From Fibrobacter sp. UWB2 (GTDB lineage: Bacteria; Fibrobacterota; Fibrobacteria; Fibrobacterales; Fibrobacteraceae), in assembly GCF_002210425.1 (NCBI RefSeq), contig NZ_MWQK01000006.1, positions 223,152 to 287,151 on the forward strand: a DNA stretch of 64,000 bases. Direction: 5' to 3'. The position numbers and the translations under genes were made by a program. The stretch's first letter is position 1. Each line of letters starts with the position of its first letter. Below are positions 60,056 through 64,000 of the stretch, piece after piece. The notes below the pieces were generated by a model, which saw only the letters and a program-made list of their open reading frames with translations, was not told the DNA's origin and did not search any database.

Positions 60056-63000
60056 TTAAGGTTTTTCGTCGAGTTTTTGCATCAATTTGTGTGTTTCGAT
60101 AAGGATGGCGATGATTTTGCGGTAGTGCGAGATGTCGTCGTAGGTCAGGGTGCGGTTTTTGCGATCTTTGAGCCACTTTTGGGCGGGTTGGTAGCCACCG
60201 ATGTAGAAATTCCAGGCTAATTCAGGAACGTTTGCAAAATACTGCGTTTTGTTAATATAGACTTTTTCTGTTTCAAAACGCACTTCTGTTACGATGTTGT
60301 CGCCTTCGATGTCGAAGGATGTTGCCTGCGGTGGAATTTCTTCCATCAGATGCAATTTGCGGAGTTTGTTACCGATAGCAATGATGCGTTCGAATTCATC
60401 GTTATTTTCGGGATACGGAATACGCGGAAAATCTATTTTCAAGAATTCTTTGTATTTTTCGCGATAGCTTGGTGTATGGAGAACTCCATAGATGTAATCA
60501 AAGACTTGTTCTGGAGTTGTTTTGAGTTTAACGTTCTTGTCGATTTTACTCCAAATTTTTTCGTCTAGGTTGGGTTTGCGAATTTCGCCAAGATTTTTCT
60601 CACCTTCTGTTGGGTAGAGGTAGAGAGGGAATAAATCTCCTGCACCAAGTTTCCCCGCACTTGCAATCAAGTTATGATCTCCGATTGTATTTGTGCAAAA
60701 AACATATTTCCAATCGCTAGAACATTGTCTCGGAACAACCAAAGCTACATTCGCTTTACGCAGGTGTTGCATTACATTAAATGCAGCTCGTGATACCAAT
60801 TTTTCATCATAATAGATGTAATAGAAATCTAATACTCTATACTCTGCTTTTTGAATCTTAGAATTATCAAATTTACAGCATTTAATTTTGTCTGTAATTT
60901 TATAAGAGGAGGAATCAACAACATTATATAGCTCTATAAAATTCTTTTCTAATTGTTTTCCTGACAAAAGACTACTTATTCTTTCTATAAGACAGTCTTT
61001 ATCACAATCATAAAACAACAAATCTCTATCAGTTTTTACACCAGAATTTCGGACTTTCATCAAATCGTCAACTTTGAATCCCTTTTCATATTCTTCCTGC
61101 ACTGAAAAATCTTTAGGTACAAAGAAATACTGTGGTGCTTGCGGAGTGAGTTCATACCAAGGAATATCGCTAAACGATGTTTTAGCAAGAAATGCGTATT
61201 TTTCAAAACGTTTGCCGAAGAGTTCGTAATGGAATAGTTTAGCTAACGAAGAGGGAGATTCCCGGTCAAGCCGGGAATGACAAGATGAATCGTTTGGGGT
61301 GACGTTCTGTTTTTTCTTAATAAAAATGTTTATGCTTACGCCTTGCATGATATCAAAGACGTTTTCGTCTTTACCGCCATCAGATGCAACTTCATTTTTT
61401 CGTGTATCACCATGCAAATTCAGAATGTAAATTTCATCAAAATTTTCCATCAACGCTTTTCGCATTTGACGATGCGTTATTCCATCAATGAAACTATTGT
61501 TTGAAATATATGCAAGAATCCCTTCCCCATTTTTTTCTACATAGTAATGCCCAAGACGAATAAACTTGATATAATCGTCATCTAGATTAAGCTTTTTCTC
61601 ATTCAGATTTTTCTTATAATCATTTAAAAGATTCAGAATCCACGCACTTTTATTGCTACTACTTACGCTATACGGAGGATTCCCCATCATCACCATTACA
61701 GGTGTGTCGCGTTTGACAAGGTTCGCCTCATTAGCTTCTTGAGCGAGCCACTGAGCAAACAACGTTCCTGTATCGTGGTCACATTCTTCAAGAGAATTTG
61801 TAAGGAATATGCGAAGACGCTTATCTTGTTTAGCCTTATAGCCAGTCTGTGCAAGCACCATATCCAACTTTAAGTGAGCAACTGCATACGGAGCCATCAT
61901 AAATTCAAAACCATTCAGACGAGGGAGCAAATGTTCTTCGACATAATTTTGCCATGCGCCCTTTTGATTTTCCATGCTGGAATAAATTTTATGCACCACC
62001 TCAGCAAGGAATGTTCCCGTACCCGTTGCCGGGTCTAGAATCTGAACTTTATGGTATTCACGGTTTTCGTACCTCTTGTGGTCTTTAGTGCGATTGTCCG
62101 TATAGAGGTTCGAAGTTTGGCGAACCGTCACTTTACTCGTGTCAGCAAGCCCGTCACTCAAATGAAACCGAGACTTCAAAATTTCATCGACAGCATTGAC
62201 GATAAAATGTACAACAGGTTCAGGCGTGTAATAAACGCCGCAAGATTTTTTCTGCTTAGGGTCGTAATAGTGCAGAAAATCTTCGTAAAAGTGAATCATC
62301 GGGTCAGCTTGACCTGTCGTCTTTCCGAAGTTTTTCATGACCTTCGACATATCCGTCACACGAAATGTTTCTGCAAGGTCATCTACAATCCACGCAATAC
62401 TTGTATCCACATCGAAGGCGGCCACATTCTGGAAAACTTTACGCAAAAATGGATTCGTCTTAGGAATTAACGTCGCCGCTTCTTGACGGCTAAATGTTTC
62501 AGGAGTATCATCGTGAAGCCTAGCTGCAAACATTCCATAGCAAATCGTCTGCGCGTAAATATCTGCAAATTTGCGTTCGGTCAAATCATGAATCAAAACT
62601 CTCTGAAAAGATTTCCACTGTCCTGCCAATTCCCCCGTTTTTTCAGAATCAGCAACAAGAGTTTTTTCAATCACTTCTGCAAGAAGTTTAGCCTTTGCCG
62701 CCATCATCTGAGCTAGTTTTGTAGAACTCGTAATTTTCTGAGGTTGGGCATCAGCAAAAGATGCAACCATCTCCAAAAACATCGGAACATTAGCTTCTAT
62801 TAGTTCAATTTTATTCCCTTTGATTTCTGCAATACGAACGCTACTGGAAAACTCGCCATTTTCGTACCGATGAAAATCAAGATAGTCCGTAAAGAGAATG
62901 TGGTCTAGCGAATTCTTATAGCGGTTGAACTGTTCCTTGTGCTGGCGATTTCCGTTCAAGTCACTATCGCCTACATCCTTAGCTTCTACAAAAGCAACGG

Positions 63001-63226
63001 GGATTGAAGTTGCACCACTCCCTTTTGCGATAATGTAATCCGGAGCTCCGCACTTGATGCGGGTTGGTTCGTTTGTGACCGTATGATCCGGGAGTAAATC
63101 GCTAAGCAGTTTAGCCAACGCAGGGCGATAGCTGTGTTCTGTAGCTTTGCCTGTAGCAAACTGTTTAGATACATCATCGATATACTGAGCGACGAATTGA
63201 AACTTGCTTTTATCTAAATCAGTCAT
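60056..63226 (-). CDS. Type IIG/ISP-like restriction-modification enzyme
   Basis: 1056 aa from the ATG at 63226 (GGAG upstream). The N-terminal PD-(D/E)xK nuclease shows PDYII and VAFVEAK (about 59-79). The gamma-type N6-adenine methyltransferase has DPATGTGTF (about 397) and NPPYSVSS (about 513). The C-terminal 150 residues (YGVLHTPSYREKY, then PRIPYPEN) match the LlaBIII-type ISP specificity domain. No helicase domain, so it cuts without translocation. One protein both methylates and cuts. About residues 646-658 (CHSRLDRESPS) are encoded by an inserted palindromic repeat. Confidence 0.9.
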   Translation of the reverse strand: MTDLDKSKFQFVAQYIDDVSKQFATGKATEHSYRPALAKLLSDLLPDHTVTNEPTRIKCGAPDYIIAKGSGATSIPVAFVEAKDVGDSDLNGNRQHKEQFNRYKNSLDHILFTDYLDFHRYENGEFSSSVRIAEIKGNKIELIEANVPMFLEMVASFADAQPQKITSSTKLAQMMAAKAKLLAEVIEKTLVADSEKTGELAGQWKSFQRVLIHDLTERKFADIYAQTICYGMFAARLHDDTPETFSRQEAATLIPKTNPFLRKVFQNVAAFDVDTSIAWIVDDLAETFRVTDMSKVMKNFGKTTGQADPMIHFYEDFLHYYDPKQKKSCGVYYTPEPVVHFIVNAVDEILKSRFHLSDGLADTSKVTVRQTSNLYTDNRTKDHKRYENREYHKVQILDPATGTGTFLAEVVHKIYSSMENQKGAWQNYVEEHLLPRLNGFEFMMAPYAVAHLKLDMVLAQTGYKAKQDKRLRIFLTNSLEECDHDTGTLFAQWLAQEANEANLVKRDTPVMVMMGNPPYSVSSSNKSAWILNLLNDYKKNLNEKKLNLDDDYIKFIRLGHYYVEKNGEGILAYISNNSFIDGITHRQMRKALMENFDEIYILNLHGDTRKNEVASDGGKDENVFDIMQGVSINIFIKKKQNVTPNDSSCHSRLDRESPSSLAKLFHYELFGKRFEKYAFLAKTSFSDIPWYELTPQAPQYFFVPKDFSVQEEYEKGFKVDDLMKVRNSGVKTDRDLLFYDCDKDCLIERISSLLSGKQLEKNFIELYNVVDSSSYKITDKIKCCKFDNSKIQKAEYRVLDFYYIYYDEKLVSRAAFNVMQHLRKANVALVVPRQCSSDWKYVFCTNTIGDHNLIASAGKLGAGDLFPLYLYPTEGEKNLGEIRKPNLDEKIWSKIDKNVKLKTTPEQVFDYIYGVLHTPSYREKYKEFLKIDFPRIPYPENNDEFERIIAIGNKLRKLHLMEEIPPQATSFDIEGDNIVTEVRFETEKVYINKTQYFANVPELAWNFYIGGYQPAQKWLKDRKNRTLTYDDISHYRKIIAILIETHKLMQKLDEKP
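61251..61286. repeat. Palindromic repeat family B inside a coding region
   Basis: GGGAGATTCCCGG/CCGGGAATGACAAG lies within the restriction-modification gene and keeps the reading frame open. It encodes CHSRLDRESPS. Confidence 0.8.
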
Positions 63227-63673
63227 GGCGGCTCCAGCGTTGCGAGAGCCGTTTCTAACCCGTACCGCGAAGTCCACCAAATGAAAAAGGCGTGGAACCG
63301 TGAGCACTTACTGACGCAGTGGGTCACCACAACCCAGTCAACAAATAAGCACAAACGGCCCACGCCCCAAATGGGACGTGAGCGTTCGTCTTATTCTTAT
63401 GTTGACTTTTGAAGTGGTGAATTTCTGCGTCAAAGAATAAGAGACGAATCTCAAATTTCTATGCGCCCTACACCACAAGGTGCAGGGCTATGTCTTAATG
63501 AAATATATAAATATGCGGAATAGAGATTGCTTCGCTACGATTGCAATGACGTGAAAAATCAACTTTCGGTTTAAAAATATTCTACCTCTTGACAAATAGT
63601 GAACATTTGTGTATTTTGCAATCGTAGAATTTGTATTTGCGGATTTTTAGCTTGTTCTGCAAAGGAGTGAAAA
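63227..63673. other. Divergent spacer between the restriction gene and the ORF6N gene
   Basis: GC-richer near the restriction gene with several short inverted words (CACCACAAGGTG-like at about 63470), AT-rich toward 63600. Contains the clear promoter at 63589. No supported ORF. Confidence 0.5.
63589..63617 (+). promoter_or_regulatory. Promoter and possible operator of the ORF6N gene
   Basis: TTGACA (63589-63594), 17-bp spacer, TATTTT (63612-63617). A perfect inverted repeat ACAAAT/ATTTGT (63592-63597 and 63605-63610, 7-base spacing) covers the spacer, as expected for a repressor site. Confidence 0.75.
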
Positions 63674-64000
63674 ATGAAAAAAGTTATTGCCGCTGCCACA
63701 AGTGTTGGCGAAGTTGATGTTTCGGCAAAGTCTGAATTTTCCCTGATTGATGAGAATATGCTCAAGTCGCGAATCTATACGATTCGTGGGCTTAAGGTAA
63801 TGCTTGATGCCGATTTGGCTGAGATTTATGGGTATAGCACTAAAGCTTTCAATCGACAGGTTAAGAATAATATTGAAAAATTTGACGAGGATTTTCGCTT
63901 TCAGTTATCAAACAGCGAAATTGAAGAACTTTCAAGGTCAAAAAAGGGGATGCGGACGAATAGTTGGACACAACTAGAGGACGCATCATGCATTTTACCG
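63674..64000 (+). CDS. ORF6N-domain protein, 5' part only
   Basis: 109 codons to the window edge, no stop. AAAGGAG precedes the ATG. RIYTIRGLKVMLDADLAEIYGYSTKAFNRQV (about 33-63) and FDEDFRFQL form the ORF6N domain, a DNA-binding-like domain of phage antirepressor type. Full members continue with a PYAFTEQG segment beyond the edge; ILP at the window end fits its start. Such genes are common beside restriction-modification loci and on mobile elements. Confidence 0.88.
   Translation, partial: MKKVIAAATSVGEVDVSAKSEFSLIDENMLKSRIYTIRGLKVMLDADLAEIYGYSTKAFNRQVKNNIEKFDEDFRFQLSNSEIEELSRSKKGMRTNSWTQLEDASCILP

Overview
The window looks like a chromosomal segment of a Gram-negative bacterium, most plausibly Fibrobacter (Fibrobacterota, FCB group). 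The grounds are an LPS enzyme (LpxB), many lipobox lipoproteins and beta-barrel candidates, Ser-rich linkers, LamG-type and carbohydrate-binding-like surface lipoproteins, a short primary-type sigma factor, and DnaE and MutL types that fit this group. The assignment is by sequence character only; no database was searched.

Layout. 0-3.5 kb: a small oxidoreductase and a PutP-type symporter, then two identical tRNA-Gly(GCC) genes on the minus strand. The tRNA genes are separated by a perfect 330-bp tandem duplication that is rich in hairpins and bordered by copies of the tRNA 3' end. 3.5-12.8 kb: hemW, a sigma factor, a methyltransferase/glycosyltransferase/flippase operon, a UvrD-like helicase joined in frame to a PlsC acyltransferase, murI and a conserved unknown. 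12.8-20.9 kb: an envelope lipoprotein/barrel pair, a second flippase-like protein, a LamG-repeat lipoprotein and a GT2. 20.9-29.2 kb: dnaE-lpxB, convergent mutL, and an unknown 432-aa protein. 29.3-31.1 kb: a candidate free-standing structured RNA and thrC. 31.3-36.9 kb: lipoprotein, FadL-like barrel, DUF4912 protein with a histone-H1-like tail, and a GH57 branching-type enzyme. 36.9-40.9 kb: secreted metalloprotease, UbiD-type decarboxylase and a small protein. 41.0-46.4 kb: a surface polysaccharide cluster (Wzx-like flippase, GT2, GT32, GT8-like, GT4). 46.5-56.9 kb: an AT-rich secreted unknown, an MBL hydrolase, a purF-like gene, two paralogous lipoproteins and valS. 56.9-64 kb: an AT-richer accessory region with gene debris, a small gene followed by a YwqK/MORN-repeat zinc-ribbon protein, a type IIG/ISP-like restriction-modification enzyme and the start of an ORF6N protein.

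How it fits together. Most genes are housekeeping or envelope functions in short operons, often with ATGA or TAATG overlaps. Promoters share a recurring extended -10 (TGCTATAWT), and the tRNA promoters carry TTTACA at -35. Genes with a Shine-Dalgarno have leaders. At least seven genes without one have a -10-like hexamer only 6-8 nt before the ATG, suggesting leaderless mRNAs. Two palindromic repeat families (ATYCCCGC/GCGGGRAT and GTCATCCTG/GGATCC) are scattered through the intergenic spaces. One copy lies in frame inside the restriction-modification gene and another supplies the last codons of a flippase gene.
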